The position numbers and the translations under genes were made by a program. Below the pieces are notes generated by a model. The model searched no databases. It worked only from the letters and a program-made list of their open reading frames with translations, and was not told the origin of the DNA. This document shows, one piece after another, positions 32,952-41,548 of a stretch of 64,000 nt of DNA. Numbering within the stretch: position 1 is the first letter of the stretch; every line of letters begins with the position of its first letter. Origin of the DNA: Nocardia aurantiaca (GTDB lineage: Bacteria > Actinomycetota > Actinomycetes > Mycobacteriales > Mycobacteriaceae); NCBI RefSeq assembly GCF_009708175.1, contig NZ_WMBB01000007.1, forward strand, positions 372,001-436,000, given 5' to 3'.

Positions 32952-33002
32952 AGATCACCGGTGGGGTCGACGTGACCCCGGTCGGTCCGATAGCGTCGTT
33001 CC

Positions 33003-34220
33003 ATGGCCGATATCGAAGCCCCGGACCGGATCGAATCCATCGGACCGGAGTTCTTCGCCGACCCGCACGCCCATTACCGCCGCTGGCGTGAGCAGGGGCC
33101 GGTGCGGCGAGTGCGCTTCCCCGACGGCGTCATCCGCTGGGTAATCCTCGATTACGCCGCGGGCCGGGCCGCCCTGTCCGATCCGCGCCTGCACAAGGAC
33201 GCCGCGGTCAACGACGCCCTGCTCAGCAGCAAACGCGGTGTGCCGCAGTCGGATCCGAATGCGCTGGCCCTGCTCACCAATATGCTCAACACCGATCCGC
33301 CCGGCCACACCCGGCTGCGGAAGCTGGTGACCCGGGCCTTCACCCCGCGCCGGGTGGCCGCCCTGGGCCCGCGCATCGAGGAGATCACCGACGCTCTGCT
33401 GGATGCCATGGAAGGCCGCGGCGAGGTGGACCTGCTGCACGAATTCGCCGAACCGCTGCCGATCACGGTGATCTGCGAGCTGCTCGGCGTGCCGCTCGCC
33501 GACCGAGCGGAGTTCCAGGCATGGACCCGGGCGCTGGTCGCGGTGGCGGGCTTGGAGCAGGACCGTGCCCGCGCCTCGGAGGAAATGGCGGCCTACCTGA
33601 CGCAGCTGGTGCGGGCGAAGCGTGAGCAGCCGTCGACCGACCTGCTCCGCGCGCTGGCGACCCCGGCCGACGATGGGGATATCCTCACCGATTCCGAGCT
33701 CGTGGGCATGGCCTTCCTGTTGCTGGTGGCGGGCCACGACACCACCGTCAACCTGATCGCCAACGGCACCCTCGCCCTGCTCCGCAACCCGGCCCAGTGG
33801 CAGGCCCTGCGCGCCGATCCGGACGCGATTCCCGCGGCCGTGGAGGAGTTCCTGCGCTTCGACGGCCCGGTGAACATGAGCACCATCCGACACACCGCCG
33901 AACCGGTCACCATCGCCGGCACGCCGATCCCCGCGGGTGAATTCGTCTTCGTCGCCCTGGCTGCCGCCAACCGCGACCCCGAACGCTATCCGGTCCCCGA
34001 CGCCCTCGATCCGGCCCGCGACACCGGCGGCCATCTCGCCTTCGGCCACGGGATCCACTTCTGTGTCGGCGCCCCGCTGGCCCGTCTGGAGGCGCGAATC
34101 GCCTTCTCCGCCTTGCTGTCCCGGTTCCCGAACCTGCGCCTGTCACCCGCGGCGGAGACCCTCGCCTGGCATCCGAGCACCCTCATGCACGGCCTGCGGG
34201 AGCTCCCGGTGCTGCTGTGA
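33003..34220 (+). CDS. Cytochrome P450
   Basis: 405 residues. Canonical motifs: I-helix AGHDTT, ExxR in EEFLRFDGP, heme loop FGHGIHFCVGAPLARLE, and TDPPGHTRLRKLVTRAFTPRR in the helix-C region. It resembles CYP105/107-type macrolide or small-molecule hydroxylases. Its stop codon (34218-34220) directly abuts the stop of the convergent GT4-P450 fusion gene (34221-34223). It may belong to the same pathway as the glycosyltransferases, but it has a separate promoter. A candidate -10 (TAGCGT) 6 nt before ATG suggests a leaderless mRNA. Confidence 0.95.
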   Translation: MADIEAPDRIESIGPEFFADPHAHYRRWREQGPVRRVRFPDGVIRWVILDYAAGRAALSDPRLHKDAAVNDALLSSKRGVPQSDPNALALLTNMLNTDPPGHTRLRKLVTRAFTPRRVAALGPRIEEITDALLDAMEGRGEVDLLHEFAEPLPITVICELLGVPLADRAEFQAWTRALVAVAGLEQDRARASEEMAAYLTQLVRAKREQPSTDLLRALATPADDGDILTDSELVGMAFLLLVAGHDTTVNLIANGTLALLRNPAQWQALRADPDAIPAAVEEFLRFDGPVNMSTIRHTAEPVTIAGTPIPAGEFVFVALAAANRDPERYPVPDALDPARDTGGHLAFGHGIHFCVGAPLARLEARIAFSALLSRFPNLRLSPAAETLAWHPSTLMHGLRELPVLL

Positions 34221-36773
34221 TCAGCGCGCCCGCAAGGTGACCGGCAGCGCGGACGGCGAGAGCACGAAATCCCGGTTGGAGGCGCGCACCCGGTGTCCCG
34301 GCACCGGCGTGATGCGCCACCGCGACAGCAGAGCCGCCGAGGCCAGGGCGATTTCGAGCATCGCGAAGTGGTCGCCGAGGCAGCGGCGGCGGCCGACGCC
34401 GAAGGAGATCATGGCCTTCTTGACCGTGTCGGCGGCATTCTCGGCGGACCAGCGATCCGGATCGAAGGACTCGGGATGTGTGAACCAGCGCGGATCGTGC
34501 TGAACCATATAGGGGCTGAACATGATTGCCGCCCCCGCCGGAATGACGACGTCACCGATGGGCAGGTCGGCGCCGGCATTGGCGGCGCTGATCCACGGTC
34601 CCCAGAATCGGATGGTCTCGGACACCACCTGTTTCAGGTACGGCATGGCGGCCAGGTGTTCGGGCCGCACATCACCGGTCCCCACGACCGCATCCAATTC
34701 CGCGTACAGCCGTTCCGCGATGGCCGGTCGCAGACTCACCTCGTGCCACAGCCACCCGGTCAGCGAGGCCATGGAGCCGACACCCCCGGCGAGCATGAGA
34801 ATGGCCTCGTCGATGATGTGATCGTCGGACAGACGCGCCCCGGTCTCGCTGTCGGTGTGCCGAATGAGGGCGGAGACCACATCATTGAAATCCTCGTCAC
34901 GCCTGCGGTATTCGCGCACCGCCGCCCCCACCGCGGCCCGCAGGTGCCGGGACTTGCTGCGCCACCGGTAGTTCGCGATCATCCGCAGCCCGCGCAGCCG
35001 CGGCGGCAACGCGGTGCGCACGATGACCTGACTGAGCAGCCACGGCACATTGTCGCGGATCTCGCGGCGCGCGCTGTCACCGAAATCGGCGGTGAACAGC
35101 GTCGCCGAGACGGTGTCGAGGACCAGCCCGTGCGCCTCGTCCATGAGATTCACCCGACGGTCGGCCGGCAGCGCGGCGGCCCAGGCATTGGCGATGTCGG
35201 CGGCGGCCTCGGCGTACTCGGCCAGCCTGCTCTGCCGCAACGCGGGCGAGATCATCCGGCGGCGCAACCGGTGCTCGGGCCCGCGCAGCACATTGACCGC
35301 CCCGCCCGCGATATCGGCGATGGCCTCGCGCAGGTCCTCCCGCTCGAATTCGGCATCGCCGAGATTGACCTCGCGCAGCAGGTCCGGGGTGGTGAGCACG
35401 TATCCGGTCTGGCGGCCGAAGTGCACGCGCACGATCGGCCCGAGGGCGGGCAGCGAGGTGACGAAGCCGGGCGCGTCGGCGAGCGCGCGCAGACTGTGCC
35501 CGAGCACCGGCACACGTCCCGGCGCGGTGGGGATGTCGGCCAGGGTGCGCGGCATGGCGAGCGGCGTCGCGGAGGCGACTGCGGCACCGGCGTCCCGGTA
35601 GACCTCCAATACCCTTGCGATCTGGCGCGATTGGCGCACCGTGTCGGCCCGACCGGCAAGTCGCGTACGCAGTTCGGCGAGCACCGAACGGTCCGCCGCC
35701 AGTTCGGCCAGGGTCTCGGCGAGCGCCTCGACGGACGGATCGGCCGACCGGACGCCCGCCGGCACCGATTCCGCCAGCGCGGGATCGCAGTACACCACCG
35801 GCAGTCCCACGGCGGTGGCCTCGAGCAGCGCCATTCCCTGGGTGTCGAATCCGTTGGACGGGAACAGCAGTGCGTCGGCGTCGGCCATGGCGTCGAGACA
35901 TTCGGCCTGACTCACCCTGCCGTGCAGCCGGATTCGCTGCCCGAGCCGCCGCTCCACAATGCGCCCGACGGCCGCGCCGCGCAGGTCGCCGTCACCGTAG
36001 ATATCGAGGACGCAGTGGTCGGTGCGCCGCACCGCCTCGATGGATTCCAGCAGCCGCTTCTCCCCCGACAGCCGCCCGCACCAGACCAGCCGCAGCGGCC
36101 CGTCCGCCGGGCGCGCCACGGCGGTGCGGCCGTCGAGCAGCGCGTCGTCGACACCGTTGGACACCACCGTGATCGGCCGGGTGAGCCCGTGCGCGAGCAG
36201 CAGATCGGCGAAGTGCCGGGTCGGTGCGATCACCCGATCGGCCGCCTGGGCCTGCCCGCTGATCGTCCACCAGGCGTGCCGGGCCGCACCCGATTCCCCG
36301 TCCCGGTGCGGCATATGGTGCGCGTGCGGCACATAGCGGCCGTGCAGCGCCCGCAGTGCCAGGGCGGTGGCGTAGGGCGCGGGCGAGGTGTGCTCGATGA
36401 AGGCGTCGTCGCGGCTCTGCGCGGTGTGGACCAGCGGAATGCGGTGCCGCCGGGCGGCTTTCATGCCCGCGATGGCGACACCGTAGGTGCTCTGGGTGTG
36501 CACGATGTCGATGGGCCCGCGCGCCGCGAATTCGGCGTCGATGAGCGCGGCATTGCGCCGGTTCGGCGCGACGACCTCGAACCCGTTCACCGCCGGAATC
36601 GAAAGAGGATGCAGGGCAACGATATCCGGATCCGGTTCGGTCGCCGGATCGGGCGCCACGAACAACGTGACCCGGTGCCCGGCCCGTTCGAGGCCTCGGC
36701 GCAGTCCGGCGACGGCCGTCTGCACCCCGCCGAGCGAGGCCGGGTGGTAGTCCACGAACATGGCGATGTGCAT
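34221..36773 (-). CDS. GT4 glycosyltransferase-cytochrome P450 fusion
   Basis: 850 residues in one open frame from ATG 36773. Residues ~1-385 are a GT-B family 4 glycosyltransferase: MHIAMFVDYHPASLGGVQTAVAGL start, VVSNGVDDALL, LRLVWCGRLSGEKRL and a C-terminal FPSNGFDTQGMALLEATAVGLPVV loop with the donor-binding Glu. Residues ~407-850 are a P450: PVLGHSLRALADAPG start, ExxR in SETIRFWG, and a complete heme loop FGVGRRRCLGDHFA. The I-helix reads MLAGGVGSMASL, without the usual acid-Thr pair. There is no stop and no ribosome-binding site before Met407, so separate translation of the P450 is unlikely. The P450 part is normal in length, so this is a real two-domain protein or a lost stop codon. 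Confidence 0.85.
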   Translation of the reverse strand: MHIAMFVDYHPASLGGVQTAVAGLRRGLERAGHRVTLFVAPDPATEPDPDIVALHPLSIPAVNGFEVVAPNRRNAALIDAEFAARGPIDIVHTQSTYGVAIAGMKAARRHRIPLVHTAQSRDDAFIEHTSPAPYATALALRALHGRYVPHAHHMPHRDGESGAARHAWWTISGQAQAADRVIAPTRHFADLLLAHGLTRPITVVSNGVDDALLDGRTAVARPADGPLRLVWCGRLSGEKRLLESIEAVRRTDHCVLDIYGDGDLRGAAVGRIVERRLGQRIRLHGRVSQAECLDAMADADALLFPSNGFDTQGMALLEATAVGLPVVYCDPALAESVPAGVRSADPSVEALAETLAELAADRSVLAELRTRLAGRADTVRQSRQIARVLEVYRDAGAAVASATPLAMPRTLADIPTAPGRVPVLGHSLRALADAPGFVTSLPALGPIVRVHFGRQTGYVLTTPDLLREVNLGDAEFEREDLREAIADIAGGAVNVLRGPEHRLRRRMISPALRQSRLAEYAEAAADIANAWAAALPADRRVNLMDEAHGLVLDTVSATLFTADFGDSARREIRDNVPWLLSQVIVRTALPPRLRGLRMIANYRWRSKSRHLRAAVGAAVREYRRRDEDFNDVVSALIRHTDSETGARLSDDHIIDEAILMLAGGVGSMASLTGWLWHEVSLRPAIAERLYAELDAVVGTGDVRPEHLAAMPYLKQVVSETIRFWGPWISAANAGADLPIGDVVIPAGAAIMFSPYMVQHDPRWFTHPESFDPDRWSAENAADTVKKAMISFGVGRRRCLGDHFAMLEIALASAALLSRWRITPVPGHRVRASNRDFVLSPSALPVTLRAR

Positions 36774-36890
36774 CAGCGGAACCCTACGCAGCGCCGCCCC
36801 ACTCTGAAATGCCCACATTTCCTGCGTCTGGACGCCGGTCGCACGGCACCCCAGTGTCGACTGGTCCCGTCCCGTGCCGAGAGAGGCCGC

Positions 36891-38168
36891 ATGCGCATAG
36901 CGATACCGCTGACCGGAACCCGGGGCGATGTGCACCCCATCGTGGGCCTGGCCGTCGAATTGCGGCGCCGCGGCCACGATGTGCTGATCGGCGCGCCGCC
37001 GAATCTGGTCGATTTCGTCACCGCCGCGGGGCTTCCCGCGCGGGCATGCGGCCCGGATGTGCAGCGGCTCTACAGTTCCGACGAGGGTCAGCGCGCGCTG
37101 GCGGCGGGCAACACACTGCGGTTGATGCAGCTGGTGGGCAAACAGATGGCCAAGTACGCCGAGCGAATGAACCGCGAGGTCATCGAGGTGTGCGCCAAGG
37201 CCGAACTGATCGTGGCCAGCACCGTCACCGAGGATCGGGCCTCGTCGATCGCCGAGGCCATGGACGTGCCGCTGGTCAGCCTGCACTACTATCCGGCGCG
37301 CATGAACAGCGCCTATCCCTTTCCCGGATTGCTTCCGGCGCAGTGGAATCCGCCCGCCACCGTGAATCGGGCGACCTGGCTGCTGGCCGAGAATCTGCGC
37401 CGCGTGGTGTTCCTGCGCTACCTCAACGAGCTGCGCGGCATGCTCGGGCTGCCGAAGTCGTACACCAGTCCCGCCGCCGCGCTGGCGCGTGCGGGCGTGC
37501 CCGAGATCCAGATCTATGATCCCGCCCTGGTTCCGGGCCTGCCCGAGCAGTGGGACGCCCGTCGCCCCTTCACCGGCTTCCTGACCCTCGATCACGCCAC
37601 CCGGGCGGCGGTGGGCGAGCTGTCCGGCAGTCACCACGACATCCTGGCGTGGGTCGAATCGGGTGAGCCGCCGGTGTTCTTCGGCTTCGGCAGCATGCCG
37701 ATTCGCGATGCCGCCACCGTCTTCGCCATGGTGAAGCAGGTATCCACGCGGCTCGGGTTGCGCGCGCTGGTGCACGCGGGCTGGAGTGACCTGGACATCG
37801 CGAACACCGCGACCGACGACCGCATCAAACTGGTCGGCGATTTCGCCTACGACCTGATCTTCCCGCACTGCGCGGCGGCGGTGCACCACGGCGGCATCGG
37901 CACCCTGTTCGAGAGCCTGCGGGCCGGCCTGCCCACGGTGGTGTGCTCGGTGTCGTTCGAGCAGCCCATGTGGGGCGGGCAGGTGGAGAAACTCGGTGTG
38001 GGCGCGCACCTGCCGTTCACCGGCATGACCGCCGACCGGCTGGAGCGCGCGCTGACGCCCCTGCTCAACGAGGTCACGCGGCGACGGGTCAAGGCTTTCG
38101 CGGCCACCTTGCGGACCACCGGCGTGGCCGAGCACACCGCGGATCTCATCGAGGCCGCCGCCCGGTGA
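36891..38168 (+). CDS. GT1-family (UGT-like) glycosyltransferase
   Basis: 425 residues; GAGAGG lies 4 nt before ATG 36891. N-terminus MRIAIPLTGTRGDVHPIVGLAVELRRRGHDV is the classic acceptor-side start of MurG/UGT-like GT-B enzymes. The donor site is FFGFGSMP and HHGGIGTLFESLRAGLPTVV...FEQPMWGGQVEKLGVG, which retains the His-Gly-Gly-x-Gly-Thr motif. The family includes the glycopeptidolipid rhamnosyltransferases (Rv1524/Rv1526c-like) and macrolide glycosyltransferases. Acceptor unknown. The gene is divergent from the GT4-P450 fusion (117 nt apart) and overlaps the permease by 4 nt. A long in-frame extension upstream is antisense to the fusion gene and is not coding. Confidence 0.93.
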   Translation: MRIAIPLTGTRGDVHPIVGLAVELRRRGHDVLIGAPPNLVDFVTAAGLPARACGPDVQRLYSSDEGQRALAAGNTLRLMQLVGKQMAKYAERMNREVIEVCAKAELIVASTVTEDRASSIAEAMDVPLVSLHYYPARMNSAYPFPGLLPAQWNPPATVNRATWLLAENLRRVVFLRYLNELRGMLGLPKSYTSPAAALARAGVPEIQIYDPALVPGLPEQWDARRPFTGFLTLDHATRAAVGELSGSHHDILAWVESGEPPVFFGFGSMPIRDAATVFAMVKQVSTRLGLRALVHAGWSDLDIANTATDDRIKLVGDFAYDLIFPHCAAAVHHGGIGTLFESLRAGLPTVVCSVSFEQPMWGGQVEKLGVGAHLPFTGMTADRLERALTPLLNEVTRRRVKAFAATLRTTGVAEHTADLIEAAAR

Positions 38169-38944
38169 CCGCTCCCGCGTTCTCGGCGGCACGCCACTTC
38201 GTCCCCGACACCCTGGTCATGTTCCGCCGCTGCGCCCGCCGCACGCTGCGCAGCACGGATACGCTGATCATCTCGCTGACCATGCCGATCCTGATGATGC
38301 TGTTGTTCACCTATGTGTTCGGCGGCGCGATCCAGGTCGGCGGTTCGTACCTGAATTATGTGGTGCCGGGAATCATGTTGTTGTGCACGGGTTTCGGCGC
38401 GTCCATCACCGCCACCAGCGTCTGCACCGATATGACGCGGGGCAGTATGGACCGTTTCCGGACGCTGCCCATGTTCCGCCAGGCGCTCTCGGCCGGGCAT
38501 CTGACGGAGGGCGTCATCCGCACCATGACGGCGATCGCCATCGCGGTGAGTGTGGCGGTGGCACTGGGCTACCGGCCGGGTTCGGGACCGCTGGGCTGGC
38601 TGGGGGCGGCCGCACTGATCGCGTTGTTCGTCGTGGCGATCACCGCCATCGCCGTGGCTCTCGGTATGGCGGCGAGCAATCCGGAGGCGGCGGGCGGGCT
38701 CACCTACGCCATCACCTTCATTCCCTATGTGAGCAGCGCGTTCGTGCCGACCCACACGATGCCGAGCTGGCTGCGCGGTATCGTCGACCGGCAGCCCGCG
38801 ACACCGGTGGTCGACACCGTGCGCGCGCTGCTCGATGGCACTGCCGCCGATCGAGCGCTCGCGGCGGTGCTGTGGTGCGCGGCGATCGCGGCGGTCGGAT
38901 TCCTCTGCGCCGCCGTGTCTTTCCGGCGGCTGTCCCACCGCTGA
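38165..38944 (+). CDS. ABC-2 type transport permease
   Basis: 259 residues from GTG overlapping the GT1 stop (GTGA). Six hydrophobic segments are visible: SLTMPILMMLLFTYVFG, YVVPGIMLLCTGFG, a long AIAIAVSVAVALG, AALIALFVVAITAIAVALGMAA, FIPYVSSAFV and AAVLWCAAIAAVGFLCAAV. The SAFVPTHTMPSWLRGIVDRQPATPVVDTVRALL segment is typical of DrrB/NodJ-like permeases that export antibiotics, glycolipids or polysaccharides. No ATP-binding partner is adjacent, so its ATPase must be encoded elsewhere. Coupling with a glycosyltransferase suggests export of a glycosylated product. Confidence 0.92.
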   Translation: MTAPAFSAARHFVPDTLVMFRRCARRTLRSTDTLIISLTMPILMMLLFTYVFGGAIQVGGSYLNYVVPGIMLLCTGFGASITATSVCTDMTRGSMDRFRTLPMFRQALSAGHLTEGVIRTMTAIAIAVSVAVALGYRPGSGPLGWLGAAALIALFVVAITAIAVALGMAASNPEAAGGLTYAITFIPYVSSAFVPTHTMPSWLRGIVDRQPATPVVDTVRALLDGTAADRALAAVLWCAAIAAVGFLCAAVSFRRLSHR

Positions 38945-38949
38945 GCCGG

Positions 38950-39897
38950 TCAGCGGCGGGTGGCCGCCACCGCTTGTGCGATGAGGGTCAGGTACAGCGT
39001 GAGGATGAACAGGACCGCGGGAACCACCGGGTATTCCTCGTCGCGCGAGCGTACGAATCGCCATGCACCGATCGCCGGAATCACGGTGAGCGCCAGCGGC
39101 ATCCAGCCGATGACGGCGGCCGCGCCGGACCACTCCCAAGGCTTCGCGGCGGCGATCTCACACACCGCGGCCGCGAGCGCGCACAGCACCGACGCCGCGG
39201 CACTCCCGATCGCGCCGAGGGCGTTCGAGTAGTACATCTCCCCGGGCCGCGCGATCCGCGAGGTCTTGCGCGCGAACTCGAATTGCAGGAAGGCTCCGGC
39301 GAACACGACCGCCACCGCCGCGACCCGCCCGTGGTCCGCCGCCTCGCCGGTGTCGATGGCAGACAGCACCGCGTACGCGGTCACCAGCAACTGCACCGGG
39401 TAGGTGACCACCAGGTTGAGCATGATGTTGGTGCGGACGGTCTCCGAAAGCCGTTCCAGCCCCCAGAGAATCAGGCCGTAGGCCAGCACCGCCGTGATCG
39501 CCACCGCCGATCGCACCGACAAGGCCAGACTGCCCCCGATCGACACCACCGCGATCACCGCCATGGCGCTGCGCAATTCGAGCGCGCTCACCGCTCCGGT
39601 CACCAGCGGCCGGTCCGGATTGTGCACGCGGTCGTATTCGAGGTCTTTCTGTTCGTCGACCATGCGCAGGTAGAGCAGGACGATCGCGACGACGCCGACG
39701 CGTGCGGCGGTCGCGCCGCCGGGATGCCAGGCCACATCTGGCTTGGTCAGCAGTGCCGCCGTACCCTCCAGCGCCAGCACCCAGAGAATCCCGTACAGCA
39801 GGTAGTGCGGCTTGTACATCACCTTGGTGAACCGCGCGATCCGGCCCACCGAGGTGAGAATGCCCGTCCGAGCCGGGATTTCCGCGAGATCGGTCAC
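38950..39897 (-). CDS. UbiA-family prenyltransferase
   Basis: 315 residues from GTG 39897, overlapping the nitroreductase by 4 nt. At least eight hydrophobic helices alternate with loops. The first Asp-rich motif is MVDEQKDLEYDRVHNPDRPLVTG, close to the NDxxDxxxD...P.RPL..G signature. The expected second motif (DxxxD-like) is replaced by FEFARKTSRIARPGE, which lacks a clear acidic pair. UbiA enzymes transfer an isoprenyl chain to an aromatic ring, sugar phosphate or heme. It is the last gene of the eight-gene operon. The acceptor here could be the AfsA/ACP-derived product or a sugar phosphate; this is speculation. Confidence 0.9.
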   Translation of the reverse strand: MTDLAEIPARTGILTSVGRIARFTKVMYKPHYLLYGILWVLALEGTAALLTKPDVAWHPGGATAARVGVVAIVLLYLRMVDEQKDLEYDRVHNPDRPLVTGAVSALELRSAMAVIAVVSIGGSLALSVRSAVAITAVLAYGLILWGLERLSETVRTNIMLNLVVTYPVQLLVTAYAVLSAIDTGEAADHGRVAAVAVVFAGAFLQFEFARKTSRIARPGEMYYSNALGAIGSAAASVLCALAAAVCEIAAAKPWEWSGAAAVIGWMPLALTVIPAIGAWRFVRSRDEEYPVVPAVLFILTLYLTLIAQAVAATRR

Positions 39898-40529
39898 GAT
39901 GCCGCCCCGCCGTCCCCCGGTGTCTGCCAGCCGTCCCACCCGGTGATTTCCGCCGCGGGCACGCGGCGAACCGGTTTGTGGCCGCCGGGCAGCAGATGGG
40001 CGACCGGCAGCATCGCCACCTGGGTGGCTTCCTCGAAGGGGATGCCGAGCAACTCGGCGACCTCGCGCTCGTAGGTCAGATGCGCTGTGGTCAGCGTCGA
40101 GCCGAGACCACGTGCGCTCAAGGCCAATTGCAGATTCCACACCGCCGGATAGACCGACCCGTAGAAGCCGGCCAACCGCAGCGCCGACGGCTCGGCGGGC
40201 GGGCGGCCCAGCGAGCAGACCAGGATCAGCACGGGCACCTCGCCGAGATGATCGGCCAGGTACTGTCCCGAGGCGAGATCGGCCAGCTGATCCGGTCGCG
40301 GGGTGCGGCCGGACAGGTTGGCGGCGAACCCTTTCCGGTAGTACTCGCCGATCCGCTGTTTGAGCTCGGCGTCGCGCACCACCACGAACCGCCACGGCTG
40401 CCGGTTCGAGCCGCTCGGCGCGTGCACCGCGATCTCCAGGCATTCCCGGATGTCGCGGTCGTCGACGGGCCGGTGCAGGTCGAGGCGTTTGCGGACCGCG
40501 CGGGTGCCCGTCAATAGATCGGTGTTCAT
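39894..40529 (-). CDS. Nitroreductase-family flavoprotein
   Basis: 211 residues. The FMN-binding motifs are TRAVRKRLDLHRPV, HAPSGSNRQPWRFVVV (Ser-Gly-Ser-Asn-x-Gln-Pro) and the later ALSARGLGSTLTTAHL. Family members reduce nitro groups, enones or unsaturated rings with NAD(P)H, or dehydrogenate. In an operon with an AfsA-like enzyme it could reduce a butenolide-type double bond, since a separate ene reductase (BprA) does this in A-factor synthesis; that is inference. It overlaps its neighbours by 4 nt on both sides. It is a homodimeric FMN protein in the cytosol. Confidence 0.92.
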   Translation of the reverse strand: MNTDLLTGTRAVRKRLDLHRPVDDRDIRECLEIAVHAPSGSNRQPWRFVVVRDAELKQRIGEYYRKGFAANLSGRTPRPDQLADLASGQYLADHLGEVPVLILVCSLGRPPAEPSALRLAGFYGSVYPAVWNLQLALSARGLGSTLTTAHLTYEREVAELLGIPFEEATQVAMLPVAHLLPGGHKPVRRVPAAEITGWDGWQTPGDGGAAS

Positions 40530-41548
40530 CCGAGCGCATCCTCCGACAGTGCGGCGTCCCCGGCGAATTCGAGGTCGATACGCGCGGCGACGGCGCCGGC
40601 CTGCCGGATCTCGCAGTGCACCACCGTGGCGTCGACCCCGGAATCGGTGCGCTCGGCCACGCACACGGCGGGCAGGTCCAGTTCGACGAACTGCTCGAAG
40701 GCGCTGGTCACACTGAGCAATCGACGTTGTGGCGCGCCCATGGTGGTGAGCGCGGTCTGGCGGCACGCCTCGATGAGCAGATTGCCGGGCACATGGTCGA
40801 GCTGGTGGTCGAACAGGATCGGGTGCGTGGTGTCGGCCACCAGCGCGGCGCGGGACCGGGTCGGGCCGGTCTCCGGCGGGCCGATCACCACATTGCGGGG
40901 GTTCTCCCGGCCGACCAGGGCCGCGGCGGCCCGGACGCCCGGCGAGGCGGGAATCTCGAAGGGACCGAGCCCCAACCGCTGCCGGTATCCCACGCGGATG
41001 GCGGCCCACTGCCGGGGATTCACCCAGGAGAACGAACCGTCCACGGTACCCATCGGAATTCCCCGGCAGCTGATATCGAGGACCAGGTCCAGACCCTCCA
41101 GCCGCTCACCCCGATGGTGTTCGCGCAGTGCCCGCACCCGTAGCTCCAGATCGGCGGGTGCGGAGCCGATCTCCCAGATCGCGCCGTCGATGCCGGTGCC
41201 GTTGAAGGTGCGCACCAGGAAGGCCCGGTCGGTGGGCACGTCGAAGAACTCATGGGTGACCGCGATGGAAGCCTGCCGGGCGGCCTCCATGACCGCGATC
41301 AGATCATGGTGCCGACCCAGCGCGCCCGCGTGATCGCCGTAATGACCGTGCATGCGCGGCAATTGGGCCCCGACCACGAAGGTGTCGGGCGTCGCGGCGT
41401 CGAGGGAGGTCACGAAGACCTCCGCGACCGCGTGCCGGTGGGCGAGCGCGCGCGGAATGGTGCGCAGGTGGGTAGCGCGCGCCCCCGGCCGCCCGGTGGC
41501 CACCGGTGTGACGGCGTGCGCGGTCCTGGGTGGCTGTGTGGTAGTCAC
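40526..41548 (-). CDS. AfsA-like hotdog protein (gamma-butyrolactone synthase family)
   Basis: 340 residues from GTG 41548. Two AfsA/hotdog repeats can be recognised: an N-terminal half with EVFVTSLDAATPDTFVVGAQLPRMHGHYGDH...VMEAARQASIAVTHEFF, and a C-terminal half with HPILFDHQLDHVPGNLLIEACRQTAL. The last is the hallmark of AfsA/ScbA enzymes, which join a beta-ketoacyl-ACP or -CoA to dihydroxyacetone phosphate on the way to gamma-butyrolactone signals. There is no adjacent ArpA/ScbR-type receptor. An FAAL-ACP pair in the same operon could supply an acyl chain. It might make a butenolide-like signal or a furan intermediate; a structural role is also possible. Confidence 0.85.
   Translation of the reverse strand: MTTTQPPRTAHAVTPVATGRPGARATHLRTIPRALAHRHAVAEVFVTSLDAATPDTFVVGAQLPRMHGHYGDHAGALGRHHDLIAVMEAARQASIAVTHEFFDVPTDRAFLVRTFNGTGIDGAIWEIGSAPADLELRVRALREHHRGERLEGLDLVLDISCRGIPMGTVDGSFSWVNPRQWAAIRVGYRQRLGLGPFEIPASPGVRAAAALVGRENPRNVVIGPPETGPTRSRAALVADTTHPILFDHQLDHVPGNLLIEACRQTALTTMGAPQRRLLSVTSAFEQFVELDLPAVCVAERTDSGVDATVVHCEIRQAGAVAARIDLEFAGDAALSEDALG

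Noticed and set aside
34293..36890. Long plus-strand frame running into the GT1 gene across 2.6 kb
   Set aside because: It is antisense to the GT4-P450 fusion and has no domain character; the real GT1 start is ATG 36891, which has a ribosome-binding site.
36774..38192. Open extension of the GT4-P450 frame upstream of 36773
   Set aside because: It is antisense to the GT1 gene, and the family start MHIAMFVDYH lies at 36773.
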